Of a stretch of 64,000 bases of DNA, positions 43,901 to 51,643 are shown piece by piece. The stretch lies in contig JACJWA010000001.1 of assembly GCA_020637395.1 (NCBI GenBank), positions 1,302,001 through 1,366,000 of the forward strand, given 5' to 3'. The position numbers and the translations under genes were made by a program. The notes below the pieces were generated by a model. The model saw only the letters and a program-made list of their open reading frames with translations. It made no database searches and was not told the DNA's origin. This DNA comes from Calditrichota bacterium (lineage in GTDB: Bacteria; Electryoneota; RPQS01). Each line of letters opens with the position of its first letter. Position 1 is the first letter of the stretch.

Positions 43901-45287
43901 AACTCGGTGCGCTTTCATCAAAGTCCGCTGTCGCACACGCAACTGAGACCACAACGCTCGCGCGATTCTCTTGCAATTGATTCAGCATCCCGCTCACAAA
44001 ATGCGGGGCGACCGATGACCAGGACTCCGAATTGCCGTGGCCGATGTAGAAAGCCCAGAGCGGATTGGATTCGAGCGAGCTCATCAACAGCGGCAGAGCT
44101 CCTGATTGCGGCTGCTGCATGTGCGCTGCCGTAAGGCCCGCGCTTTGAAACAGGCCGCGTACCTGCACTCCATGAGATGGATCAAGTGCCGCAGAGCTCG
44201 AGAATACTGTGGCAGTTCCTGTGGACCCTGTCTCGCCATCTCGCTCATAGAGAAGAGCGCGGTCGAGCCAGTGCGTGAGTTGAGCGGTTGTTTCGCACGG
44301 AATTCTCCCCACGGAGATGTCCGGCAGAAAGTCGTCGCCCGCGAGTTGGCTGTAGGGGTGATCCGTCAGACTCGAACTCACGCCGTGGAATGCCGGGATC
44401 ACTGAATAGTCGCCGACGATCAGCAAGAATTCCGGAGCGATTGAGCTTCCTTCAACTCGTTGCAGTAGGTAGGTTCGAAGCGCTTGCGCGCTGGCGGCAA
44501 CCTCCGGGTACAGGATTAGCTCGCTTGGAATTCCCGAGATCTGCTTGAAGCTCCTCCATTCGTCAAGCAGCGGGGCAAACTGCGGCGACGTGACGATCCA
44601 CAGTCTTGGTTCGACGATTTCTTCGGGAGTATTTGTTCCAAGGGGAAACGGCGAGAATTCTTGATAGAACGGAACGTCGCGGTGGCGGACACCGGGCCGG
44701 GCGTCCAGACTTTGGCCGCCCGAAAGTCGCACGCGCAGGCGAAGCCGATCTGTGACGACCAGTGAACGCGTGACAAAATTGTAGCCGACAGGTGTGATTG
44801 TGAACATCGTCACCGGAGTGCCACCGAACTGCGCTGTGGACTGGACTCGAATCAGTTCCTCCGGATAGTGCGTGGACTGCGAGTAGATTTCTGTATCCGG
44901 AAGATAGATCAGGCTGGAAGACGCGGCACGGTCCAGAAACTCAGGAGCCGGCATCGGATTCGCGCAACTGAGCGTTCGCGTTTGCTGTTCGAGGATCTCA
45001 AAATCCGCAAGGCTCACGGCAGCAGGAATCCAGTCAGCAAGTTGCGGCAGCGCGGGAGCTCCCGGCTGATTCAATTTGGTCAATCCGGGCACACTAATCT
45101 CGACCCACTGTTCGCCCGAAAGGGAAAGGCTGTCAATCTCCATGGCAGGAAGCACGAACTCAATGAGCCACTCCGAGCGCCCGACCTGAGTCCAGGTCAG
45201 GACGTCTCGATCTGCTTCCCTCGCCGCAAACACAGTTTGTGCGAAAAGCATACAAGCCAGCAGGATTTGCGCAACATTCCGTTTCAT
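40992..45287 (-). CDS. Secreted gingipain-like peptidase C25 with intact catalytic dyad
   Basis: 1431 aa with signal peptide (MKRNVAQILLACMLFAQTVFA). The propeptide-like region (25-215) precedes a caspase-like domain (about 225-530) in which FYIGHGNSESW gives His417 and VVVSVACATADF gives Cys451, 34 residues apart, against 33 in RgpB. This is the only C25 protein of the four here with both residues. After CARDB-like beta domains (about 540-900) comes a Rossmann-like section (about 910-1120, IPVLLYVLDDLPQ, then GNCYWEGADVWAF) reminiscent of glutamine-amidotransferase/ThuA-type folds, then beta sandwiches. The C-terminus (ending SGSYLRRR) is not a YPNPFNP sorting domain, and the nidogen-like domain of the other three is missing. 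Probable Cys endopeptidase outside the cell; specificity unknown. Confidence 0.87.
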   Translation of the reverse strand: MKRNVAQILLACMLFAQTVFAAREADRDVLTWTQVGRSEWLIEFVLPAMEIDSLSLSGEQWVEISVPGLTKLNQPGAPALPQLADWIPAAVSLADFEILEQQTRTLSCANPMPAPEFLDRAASSSLIYLPDTEIYSQSTHYPEELIRVQSTAQFGGTPVTMFTITPVGYNFVTRSLVVTDRLRLRVRLSGGQSLDARPGVRHRDVPFYQEFSPFPLGTNTPEEIVEPRLWIVTSPQFAPLLDEWRSFKQISGIPSELILYPEVAASAQALRTYLLQRVEGSSIAPEFLLIVGDYSVIPAFHGVSSSLTDHPYSQLAGDDFLPDISVGRIPCETTAQLTHWLDRALLYERDGETGSTGTATVFSSSAALDPSHGVQVRGLFQSAGLTAAHMQQPQSGALPLLMSSLESNPLWAFYIGHGNSESWSSVAPHFVSGMLNQLQENRASVVVSVACATADFDESAPSFAEQWNLGLLDGGALCYIGATESTAFFFSDTIGLGTLQAVFEEGCEYAGQALDFGKLRCAESFPQGQGGLTEETIQQFVLLGDPSLRLFTSQPRPVAVTIPETLPVGSTHIPVTVTRNGTPLAYVEVVLTSPTTYPRIVRTNSAGLALVALPFSTAHNWTLFVHGNNIVPRQFDVVVAPVAGPLIQLVELDLSETQGDLDGRADRGERGTMFVLVRNAGTATSPAGVLRLQVSGGGLNLNRTDLPMPAFAVQNEDWLETEVGYSIGTHIADGSSVTIQAWFVHGGTSTFAGNWTVELHAPNLELVSQELREVTGDGDGLPEGGEQLRLDIVVANRGGEPLRGVVAECNPDHQYLHIQETHWFRDELAASSADTISYYFACDSLTPRGYAFEYNVEISGTNGDTAALWGRHRIDQIPVLLYVLDDLPQQIPGIVGALDVLGVEYEVSNVLPTDLSLYRSIWIFCGVHPNEHALSAASAARLTYYLDDGGNCYWEGADVWAFDSQTELQPYFGIHGVSDGVGDAGPVAGTLGRFTEGMTFTYSGENSFIDRLETTGSAFEMLRNSREGSEYTVAVANSGPGYRTVGSSIELGALNDGSLPSTRVMLVNGILEWFQIPILHDIHPPVITHVPVVDWHHAQRPIPIRADVQDDSELDFVACDYRVNGGGFSSIALQHAAEEYYAEIPTQSAGTRITYRLRAADQSSPQNTVLTDEFEFTVSSWAERQWELIPEGETFAAMRKRGSVGQFSLMNTGDAAPSVVLMNSARTHVTSYVTEAFDLSLLSAPRLTFCSSLTGGSAEEPVAARVLASTDGGRTFPHLLWRSGAGEEGAQEHIEEPDLSELAHKSEVVFKFIYYGDRFWQITRIVVSESIGRKRPVEGLVVVPGEDITLHWKPVDTVGTAYAVLASAQWSGPFELIATTQDTFFVDDEWTEYSQRFYRVETQKSEAATERCSTAHEQQFDRLSGSYLRRR

Positions 45288-45352
45288 GATCTCTACCTTT
45301 TCATCTGTCTCGGAGCCTTCGGTACTGATTGAGCAAACCCCTTGCCCAAGAC

Positions 45353-45387
45353 AAAAAGCGGGCTACCGGTATGCTCCGGAAGCCCGC
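45353..45387 (-). terminator. Rho-independent terminator of the cold-shock gene
   Basis: GCGGGCT-CCGG/CCGG-AGCCCGC stem with a one-base bulge and 6-nt loop, followed by five T on the minus strand. Confidence 0.85.
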
Positions 45388-45409
45388 CTGATATCTGTTC
45401 GTCTGTGGA

Positions 45410-45661
45410 TCAGCTCAGAACTTCGACATGAAAGGCCTGCTCGCCCTTGGGACCGGGCACCTTTTCATAAGTCACACGATCACCCGGCTCGAGCACTCGA
45501 TACCCACGCCCCTTGATCGAAGAATAGTGCACGAAGATCTCCTCGCCTGACTCGGACTCTATGAAGCCGAATCCCTTCTTCTGGGAGAACCACTTCACCA
45601 CACCGCGGTCAGTCAATCCACTCGAGGGAGCATCGGACTTGGCTCGAATTGCTGTAATCAT
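45410..45661 (-). CDS. Cold-shock domain protein
   Basis: 83 aa. The CSD starts at GVVKWFSQKKGFGFIE (RNP1) and continues to EIFVHYSSI (RNP2), so it is a single-strand RNA/DNA binding OB fold. An 18-residue, slightly charged N-terminal extension precedes it, longer than in CspA. I chose the ATG at 45661 (AAGGA 6 nt upstream); a GTG at 45673 overlapping the previous stop would add four residues. It follows the carbonic anhydrase gene directly and probably shares its transcript. Confidence 0.93.
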   Translation of the reverse strand: MITAIRAKSDAPSSGLTDRGVVKWFSQKKGFGFIESESGEEIFVHYSSIKGRGYRVLEPGDRVTYEKVPGPKGEQAFHVEVLS

Positions 45662-45669
45662 GCTTTCCT

Positions 45670-46221
45670 TCACTTCTTAGGCAGTCTATGGCCGGGAATC
45701 TCGGCCTCCATTCCCTGATAATGCAGTCTATACTGGACATAACGCTCCGCCGTGTCCAGAAGCCCTTGCTGTTCCTCTGCAGAGAGCTCGCGCTTCTTTT
45801 CAGCAGGCACTCCGGCCCACAATTCGCCCGGCGGTATGATTGTCTTTTCGAGTACTACGGATCCCGCAGCAATCAACGATCCTTCCCCAACCGTCGCCAA
45901 ATCCAGAACTCGCGCGCCAATGCCTATCAGGCAGCCGCGCTTCAAGCTGCAGCCATGAACGATCGCGCCGTGCCCCACGGACACAAGGTCCTCGATCAAG
46001 AGCGGTGCCCGGGCTATCGTCACATGACAGATCACGCCATCCTGAAGATTTACCTTCGCACCGATGCGGATCCAGTTCACATCTCCCCGCACCACCGTCC
46101 CATACCAGACGGACGATTCCGCGCCAATGTGAGTGTCTCCGATCACGACCGCCGTTTCGGCAAGCCAGGCCGACGGATGCAAGTCCGGTTCAACACCGTT
46201 GTAGGGCAAGATCAGGGCCAT
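45670..46221 (-). CDS. Gamma-carbonic anhydrase-like hexapeptide protein
   Basis: 183 aa left-handed beta-helix protein. The zinc ligands of gamma-class enzymes are in place: His in DGVICHVT and two His in VGHGAIVHGC; NLQDG and GIGARVLD complete the pattern. Family members hydrate CO2 or belong to the PaaY/CaiE group with other or weak activity. A GGAG site precedes the ATG. The stop overlaps the possible GTG start of the cold-shock gene, so the two are co-transcribed. Confidence 0.88.
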   Translation of the reverse strand: MALILPYNGVEPDLHPSAWLAETAVVIGDTHIGAESSVWYGTVVRGDVNWIRIGAKVNLQDGVICHVTIARAPLLIEDLVSVGHGAIVHGCSLKRGCLIGIGARVLDLATVGEGSLIAAGSVVLEKTIIPPGELWAGVPAEKKRELSAEEQQGLLDTAERYVQYRLHYQGMEAEIPGHRLPKK

Positions 46222-46391
46222 CTCAGCTCCAAGTCCTCACCCCCAGAATTGTCGAGTCCGGCCCATCGCGCGATCGAGCCGGACTCATTAGGCAGTGCCC
46301 CCCGCCCAAATCGTTCAATTTCTGTTACTCGTTGCTCATGGCGGAAGTTTCCAGATCTCGACACTTGTTCGTTGATTCTTGGCGACGAGCT

Positions 46392-46420
46392 TTGCAAGTT
46401 TGATTCCCGTTCTCTATATT
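46392..46420 (+). promoter_or_regulatory. Promoter of the membrane protein gene at 46552
   Basis: TTGCAA, 17-bp spacer, TATATT, giving a leader of about 125 nt. Confidence 0.55.
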
Positions 46421-46460
46421 TTGTTTTTTAACGCTTTGTCGTCCCGTGACGCACAGGGCC

Positions 46461-46500
46461 ACCATTACGAATGGTGCAAATCAACGCAAATGGTTGATTT
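46461..46500 (+). promoter_or_regulatory. Two small leader hairpins
   Basis: ACCATT-ACG-AATGGT (46461-46475) and AAATCAAC-N7-GTTGATTT (46478-46500) are adjacent perfect hairpins within the predicted 5' leader, about 50 nt before the ATG. They do not match a riboswitch class I know. Confidence 0.45.
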
Positions 46501-46551
46501 CGCGGGGAAATCCGACAGCCTCCGTTTGCGAACCACCACACCTCGAGTACC

Positions 46552-47088
46552 ATGAACCGATACCTGAAGTTCGGAATTGCCGCTACGTTCTTACTCTTCC
46601 TGCTCGTTCTTTGGCCCATGACGCGAAACGCCCCAGCTTCGGGCGCTTCTGGCGGCGGATCCTTGCTTGCAAGAGAAGCGGAGCTTGTAGATGAGTTCTG
46701 CCTCGCAAAGATTCCTAACTCAGGAATCGCGAATGTCCCGCAAGCTTGGGAAAAAGCTCTGGATGCAGACATTCGCATACGCGAGACCGCTGGCGAAGCG
46801 GCGGCCGACATCGGTTTGCCGAGAGAACAATCGAGCGAAGTCACTTCTCTCATGCCGGGGAAAGGACTATGGCATGTCTCGAACGGTCGCGAGCACTACG
46901 TCTTGCATTCCGCTCAGGGCAAGGATTGGTATATCATCGTGACCAAGAACGAACCTTCGTCTGTCCTATCCTCCCCATTCAAGGGAGGAAACGCTCCGAG
47001 CCCGATTGCTTTGTCTATCGCCTTCGCCCTGATTGGTGGGGCGCTCCTGACCTTGCTGGCCAGAGTGGCGTTCGGGAAGACTGAATAG
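46552..47088 (+). CDS. Membrane protein of unknown function
   Basis: 178 aa, not recognised. One hydrophobic helix near the N-terminus (about 7-23), an extracytoplasmic-looking middle (about 25-145) with LWHVSNGREHYVLHSAQGKDWYI, in two stretches, as its most structured part, and a second helix (about 150-171) before a short basic-acidic tail. The ribosome binding site is weak. The ATG was chosen because the helix begins right after it. It stands alone between a long hairpin-containing leader and a strong terminator. Confidence 0.6.
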   Translation: MNRYLKFGIAATFLLFLLVLWPMTRNAPASGASGGGSLLAREAELVDEFCLAKIPNSGIANVPQAWEKALDADIRIRETAGEAAADIGLPREQSSEVTSLMPGKGLWHVSNGREHYVLHSAQGKDWYIIVTKNEPSSVLSSPFKGGNAPSPIALSIAFALIGGALLTLLARVAFGKTE

Positions 47089-47105
47089 CCTGCGCAGTAC
47101 CTATG

Positions 47106-47142
47106 AAATAGGACCGCAACTCACTGCGGTCCTATTTTTTTT
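47106..47142. terminator. Bidirectional terminator containing a stop codon
   Basis: Stem AAATAGGACCGCA/TGCGGTCCTATTT with a 6-nt loop and eight T on the plus strand. The TAG stop of the minus-strand glycosyltransferase gene lies inside the stem. Confidence 0.85.
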
Positions 47143-48325
47143 GAAACACAAAGTCGTAAGTCTTCAGCAGCTCTCTTGTGCTATGTTCCCAAGAAAGTTG
47201 CTCTTTGAGCCTTTGGCTCCCAAACGCACCCATCTCCCGACGGCGATCCTCATTATCAAGAAGCTCGAGAATCTTCTTCGCGAAATCCTCGATGTCATTA
47301 TCTTTCGCATATGCTGCGGCCTGTTGCGCAGAATACTCGGACTCGGTCAGGCGATAGGACACAATAGGCCGCGCCATGGCCATATACTCGAGTATCTTGT
47401 TCATCGTGCAGTGGGTGTTCAGAGGATTGATCGGATCCGGCGCCAAACAAACATCGGCGGTAGAAAGAACCTCCCTGACCTGCTCGTTTGAAACTCTGCC
47501 TGTGAACTCGACGACATCCGTCAGCCCTAAACTTTCGGCCATTTGCTTCAGCACCAGAAGGTTTTCACCGCCCCCCATTAGCAGAAAATGGATGTCTTGC
47601 CTTCCCCAATCTTGGCTGATCAGCTTTGCCGCCTTAAGCAAGTAATCCAGCCCATCCTGTGCCCCCATCGTTCCGAGATAGGCTGCCAGGTAAGTCCGGC
47701 CACGTTTCCATTCGGCATTCGGTGGAAGCGGACTGAACTTGTTCAAGTCGGGCGCACTTCGAACCACGAAGACTTGTTCCGGCGATAGTCTTCCGCGCTC
47801 AATCGCGATCTTGCGATAGGAGTTATTCGTTGAGATCACTGCCGTCGCGGAGCGGTACGTTCCATACTCAAGTGCTCTCAGGATTCTAAGAATCAAACCA
47901 CCTTTGTTCGGGTATTTAGACTCAAAGGTTTCAGGCGATAGATCGTGCTGATCAAACACGAATCTTACTCCAAGAAGTCTGAACGGCGCGGCGACGAGAA
48001 AGAACAAATCCGGCGGATTACAGGCATGAATAACCTTAAACCCTCGCCGGAAGAATACATAGCAGGCGTAAAGGAATGTCCAGAGCATTGCCCAAGAGTA
48101 CTCCCAAGCATAGCCAATTGCGCGATTGGCGGTGTAAGGCATGGGGTAGCGATACACCGCGATGCCTTCGAGCATCTCAAACGGCTTCTTGTCCACCATC
48201 CGCGGGCAGATCACGCTGACTTGATAGCCTGCGTGTCGCAGCGCCAAAGACTCCTGCCATACCCTTCGATCAAAGGGTACTGACAGATTCTCGACAAGGA
48301 CCAAAACCTTACCAGCAGACGCCAT
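47132..48325 (-). CDS. GT4 family glycosyltransferase
   Basis: 397 aa from the ATG at 48325; upstream ATGs at 48337 and 48388 are in frame but run deeper into the dehydrogenase gene. GT-B fold: the N-terminal domain starts KVLVLVENLSVPFDRRVWQE and includes FDQHDLSPE; the C-terminal domain has AYLGTMGAQDGLDYLL, ending with the nucleotide-sugar site TMNKILEYMAMARPIVSY. It would transfer a sugar from a nucleotide donor to a polysaccharide or lipid carrier. It overlaps the AlgD-like gene by 17 nt, so the pair probably supplies and uses the same uronic acid or a sugar of the same polymer. Confidence 0.88.
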   Translation of the reverse strand: MASAGKVLVLVENLSVPFDRRVWQESLALRHAGYQVSVICPRMVDKKPFEMLEGIAVYRYPMPYTANRAIGYAWEYSWAMLWTFLYACYVFFRRGFKVIHACNPPDLFFLVAAPFRLLGVRFVFDQHDLSPETFESKYPNKGGLILRILRALEYGTYRSATAVISTNNSYRKIAIERGRLSPEQVFVVRSAPDLNKFSPLPPNAEWKRGRTYLAAYLGTMGAQDGLDYLLKAAKLISQDWGRQDIHFLLMGGGENLLVLKQMAESLGLTDVVEFTGRVSNEQVREVLSTADVCLAPDPINPLNTHCTMNKILEYMAMARPIVSYRLTESEYSAQQAAAYAKDNDIEDFAKKILELLDNEDRRREMGAFGSQRLKEQLSWEHSTRELLKTYDFVFQKK

Positions 48326-49622
48326 GGTACTCCGCATGGATATTGTCCGCCACGGGAATTCGCGCCAAGTCGTAGACAATCTGTTCACTCGAAAGGGATT
48401 TTAACACTGGATAAAACTCCTCATCACGGTAGGTTACAAGCACAACCTCCGAGTGCGAAGCGAGCTCGTTCGGATTGCTGACAAGTAGCTCCGCAAGGTG
48501 CGGAATGGCTGTTTCAATGAATCGCTTATTGGCTCCCATCAGGCGAGCCAATGACACGTTCCGGTCATAGATCTTGATATCAAAACCCTTCCCGAGAAGG
48601 GTCTCGACCAGTTCGACGACCGGACTCTCGCGCAGGTCATCTGTCCCCGCCTTGAACGCCAATCCCAGTACTCCCAGCCGCTTCTTGCCGAAACCTTGCA
48701 GCGCTTTCGCCGATCTCTTTACGTGTTCTTCGTTGGATCCCATCAGCGAGTAGAGCATTGGTGTGCTCAAGTTCTGCTGCCTGGCACACGCGCTAAGTGC
48801 CCGCACGTCCTTGGGAAGGCAGGATCCTCCGAAGGCAAACCCCGGCTTTAGATAGTACGGCGAGAGATTCAGTTTTGTGTCCGAACAAAAGATGTCCATG
48901 ACCCGGTGACTGTCCACACCCACGGACTTGGCAATGGCTCCAATTTCATTGCCGAAGACCACCTTGACCGCGTGGAACACGTTGTCTGCATATTTCACCA
49001 GCTCAGCTTCTTCGATCTTGGCGACATGAAACTCCCCCGGAAGCCCTGCGTAGAGTGCTGAGATCAGCTCTGCCGTGGCATGGTTCTCCGCACCAACCAC
49101 CGTCTTGGGCGGAGCGAAGAAGTCCGCTACCGCAGTTCCTTCGCGCAGAAACTCCGGATTGTAGCCAAGCTGGAACCCCTGCCCTGCCGTCTTCCCGGAT
49201 GACTTCTCAAGAATGGGGAGTAATTCGCGTCGCGTTGTTCCGGGCAACAGAGTGCTGCGGACAACGACAGTGAATGTCCGATCGAGTTTGCGAATCGCTA
49301 GGCCGATTTGCTCGCACACGCGGCGCGCGTACTCGGTGTTCAGGGCACCTGACGGAAGTGACGGCGTTCCGACGCAGATTAGGGCAACTTCCGTGTTCGC
49401 CACGGCATCCTCAATGGACGTTGTGGCGTTCAATTGTCCGGCCGCCCGGTGTTTTGCGATTAACTCGGGAAGGTCCTTCTCAACGATCGGGCTCTTGCCG
49501 TCCAGGAGGAAATCAACTTTCGTCTGGTCAACATCAATTCCCCACACCTCGTGTCCGGATTCGCAAAGGCAAGCGGCTGAAACACAGCCCACATATCCTA
49601 ATCCAAATATGCTGATTCTCAT
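48309..49622 (-). CDS. algD: GDP-mannose 6-dehydrogenase (AlgD-like)
   Basis: 437 aa. It oxidises the C6 of a nucleotide sugar in two NAD-dependent steps. Overall it tracks Pseudomonas AlgD closely: MRISIFGLGYVGCVSAACL at the start, VGTPSLPSG, VVRSTLLPGT, NPEFLREGTA, LNLSPYYLKPGFAFGGSCLP (catalytic Cys268, the same number as in AlgD), LAFKAGTDDLRESP and the end HGVCW. A UDP-glucose dehydrogenase is less likely. No other alginate genes are present, so the product probably enters another exopolysaccharide. No clear ribosome binding site precedes the ATG. Confidence 0.88.
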   Translation of the reverse strand: MRISIFGLGYVGCVSAACLCESGHEVWGIDVDQTKVDFLLDGKSPIVEKDLPELIAKHRAAGQLNATTSIEDAVANTEVALICVGTPSLPSGALNTEYARRVCEQIGLAIRKLDRTFTVVVRSTLLPGTTRRELLPILEKSSGKTAGQGFQLGYNPEFLREGTAVADFFAPPKTVVGAENHATAELISALYAGLPGEFHVAKIEEAELVKYADNVFHAVKVVFGNEIGAIAKSVGVDSHRVMDIFCSDTKLNLSPYYLKPGFAFGGSCLPKDVRALSACARQQNLSTPMLYSLMGSNEEHVKRSAKALQGFGKKRLGVLGLAFKAGTDDLRESPVVELVETLLGKGFDIKIYDRNVSLARLMGANKRFIETAIPHLAELLVSNPNELASHSEVVLVTYRDEEFYPVLKSLSSEQIVYDLARIPVADNIHAEYHGVCW

Positions 49623-49659
49623 GTAAATCTAATTCTGTAAGTGACTTGAGTGAACCTTA

Positions 49660-49688
49660 AGTGTAGCGATTCCAAACGAAATCCGCAA
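49660..49688 (-). promoter_or_regulatory. Promoter of the algD-GT4 operon
   Basis: TTGCGG, 17-bp spacer, TACACT on the minus strand, about 30 nt from the predicted start to the ATG. Confidence 0.45.
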
Positions 49689-49816
49689 ACGCCCCTGAAA
49701 AGTGCAAAGGGCAAGCCATCAGCCGCACGCAAACGCGTTTCGGGCCGTCGCGAACTTCGCACCGTGCCCTTGATAATTCAAGAGTTTAGAGTTACCTTGA
49801 AGCAGGAGGAAAAAGA

Positions 49817-51589
49817 ATGAAGACTAAAGTCAAACTACAAAGAATTCGTGAACGGATCAGAGCTGCGGGACTGCAAGCCCTGTTGGTGCCGAACTCGGAT
49901 CCCCATGGCAGCGAATACGTTCCCGCGCATTGGAACCGGAGACAGTTTGCTACGGGATTTACGGGTTCCGTCGGCGAGGCATGTTTCACCGCATCCAGCG
50001 CCGCGCTGTGGGTGGATTCGCGCTATTTCCTGCAGGCCGAGCGAGAGTTGGCCGGCTCCGGGATAAAGCTCCAGAAGATCGGACTGCCGGGCACCCCAAC
50101 GATTGCGGAGTGGCTCGCCAAGCAGTTTCCCCGCGGCGCCAAGGTCGGAGTGGATTCCCAAGTCATCACGCGCGATCACTTCTTGCATCTGCAAGATGAG
50201 TTCGCCCGTGCGGGATTGAGTCTGGTCGGTTTGCAACGAAATCCCGTGGATGAGGCTTGGGACAATCGTCCAGAGCTGAGCCTTTCGCCGCTGATCGTCC
50301 ATGAATTGACCTATGCCGGTGAATCCGTCGCCTCAAAGCTCCAGAGTGTGCGGAAAGCCATGAAAGCCCACGGCGCCACGGTGCACGTCTTGACCGAGCT
50401 CGATGCCATTGCCTGGCTGTTCAACTTGCGCGGCGCGGATGTCGAGTTCAATCCCGTGTTTGTGGCCTATGCGATCGTGCGCGAGACCACCGCGCATCTC
50501 TATGTGGACTTGCGAAAAGTTACCCCCGCCGTGCGCAGGCACCTCGGGAAGAAGGTCCGTGTTCATCGCTACGACGCATTTGCCAACGAGATGAAGAAGC
50601 TTGCCAAGGGGCGCGGTAAAGCGTGGATTCACTCCGGTACCGCAAGCCAGTGGGCGTTTTCTCTGCTTGGAAAGGCCCAACTTGTCACAGAGCGTTCGCC
50701 GATCACCTTACTCAAGGCCTGCAAGACATACCGCCAGATTCGCGGCATGCAGTCGGCACATGTGCGGGATGGTGTGGCGATGGTGAAGTTCCTGAGCTGG
50801 CTGGATGAGAATATGGGAAAGGTTCCCATGAGCGAGCTCTCGCTTGAAGTGGAACTTGAGCGCGCTCGTTCTGCTTCCAAGATGTACCGTGGCCCCAGTT
50901 TCTCGCCTATCATCGGGTATGCGGCCAACGGAGCTGTGATCCACTACAGAGCGGTTTCGGCAACTGACCGCCAAATCAAACCGCGCGGCCTCATGGTGAT
51001 TGATTCCGGCGGACAATATCCGGACGGAACGACGGACATCACGCGCACTGTTTGCTGCGGATCTCCCACTCGCAAACAAAAAGAGCACTTCACCAGAGTG
51101 CTCAAAGGCCATATTGCCGTCGCAACTTGTTCATTCCGCAAAGGGACCAGAGGCCCGCAGCTTGAGGTCCTTGCCAAGCAATTTCTCTGGGAAGCGGGAC
51201 TCGACTACATGCACGGAACCGGGCACGGAGTCGGGCACTACCTGTGCGTGCACGAGGGTCCGGCGTCCATTGCGCCTCGATTCCCCAATGAGCCGCTGCA
51301 GCCGGGAATGGTTCTATCGAATGAGCCGGGGTTCTATCTGGATGGCGAATACGGAATTCGTATTGAGAATCTTGTCTATGTGTACGAGCATCCAGAGTTC
51401 CGCGGCTTCTACCGCTTCGGCAATCTGACGCTGTGTCCGATTGACCGAAGACTTATAGATGTCTCGATGTTGACTTCTGCAGAACGCGCGTACCTGAACG
51501 GCTATCATGCGACGGTAAGGCGCGTCTTACTTCCCAAAGTCAAAGGGAAGGCCGCGGTGTGGCTAAAGAGGATGACTGCGGCGCTCTGA
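49817..51589 (+). CDS. Xaa-Pro aminopeptidase (M24B, three-domain APP1 type)
   Basis: 590 aa, the length of three-domain aminopeptidase P (human XPNPEP1 type) rather than the roughly 440-aa PepP. It removes an N-terminal residue before proline. Two N-terminal creatinase-like domains (about 1-310) precede the pita-bread domain with metal ligands Asp396 and Asp407 (IDSGGQYPDGTTDITRT), a His in GTGHGVGHYL, Glu503 in NEPGFY and a Glu in IRIENLV. A strong AGGAGGA site lies 6 nt before the ATG; no signal peptide, so cytoplasmic. A CTTGA-TAAT-TCAAG palindrome (49769-49782) lies in the leader region. It would process proline-containing peptides taken up after extracellular proteolysis. Confidence 0.95.
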   Translation: MKTKVKLQRIRERIRAAGLQALLVPNSDPHGSEYVPAHWNRRQFATGFTGSVGEACFTASSAALWVDSRYFLQAERELAGSGIKLQKIGLPGTPTIAEWLAKQFPRGAKVGVDSQVITRDHFLHLQDEFARAGLSLVGLQRNPVDEAWDNRPELSLSPLIVHELTYAGESVASKLQSVRKAMKAHGATVHVLTELDAIAWLFNLRGADVEFNPVFVAYAIVRETTAHLYVDLRKVTPAVRRHLGKKVRVHRYDAFANEMKKLAKGRGKAWIHSGTASQWAFSLLGKAQLVTERSPITLLKACKTYRQIRGMQSAHVRDGVAMVKFLSWLDENMGKVPMSELSLEVELERARSASKMYRGPSFSPIIGYAANGAVIHYRAVSATDRQIKPRGLMVIDSGGQYPDGTTDITRTVCCGSPTRKQKEHFTRVLKGHIAVATCSFRKGTRGPQLEVLAKQFLWEAGLDYMHGTGHGVGHYLCVHEGPASIAPRFPNEPLQPGMVLSNEPGFYLDGEYGIRIENLVYVYEHPEFRGFYRFGNLTLCPIDRRLIDVSMLTSAERAYLNGYHATVRRVLLPKVKGKAAVWLKRMTAAL

Positions 51590-51609
51590 TGATTTGAAGA
51601 ATGTGATGC

Positions 51610-51643
51610 GAAAGCGGGACCTTAAGGTCCCGCTTTCGCTTTT
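51610..51643. terminator. Bidirectional terminator containing a stop codon
   Basis: Stem GAAAGCGGGACC/GGTCCCGCTTTC with a TTAA loop and T-rich flank. The TAA stop of the converging methyltransferase gene starts in the loop. Confidence 0.85.

Larger units (their letters stand above)
46222..46551. other. Intergenic region with hairpin and divergent promoter
   Basis: 330 bp between the divergent carbonic anhydrase gene and the membrane protein gene at 46552. It holds a 9-bp GAGTCCGGC/GCCGGACTC hairpin (46254-46286) whose 15-nt loop contains the palindrome ATCGCGCGAT, the plus-strand promoter at 46392-46420 and two leader hairpins at 46461-46500. No minus-strand promoter for the carbonic anhydrase gene was clear. 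Confidence 0.6.
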
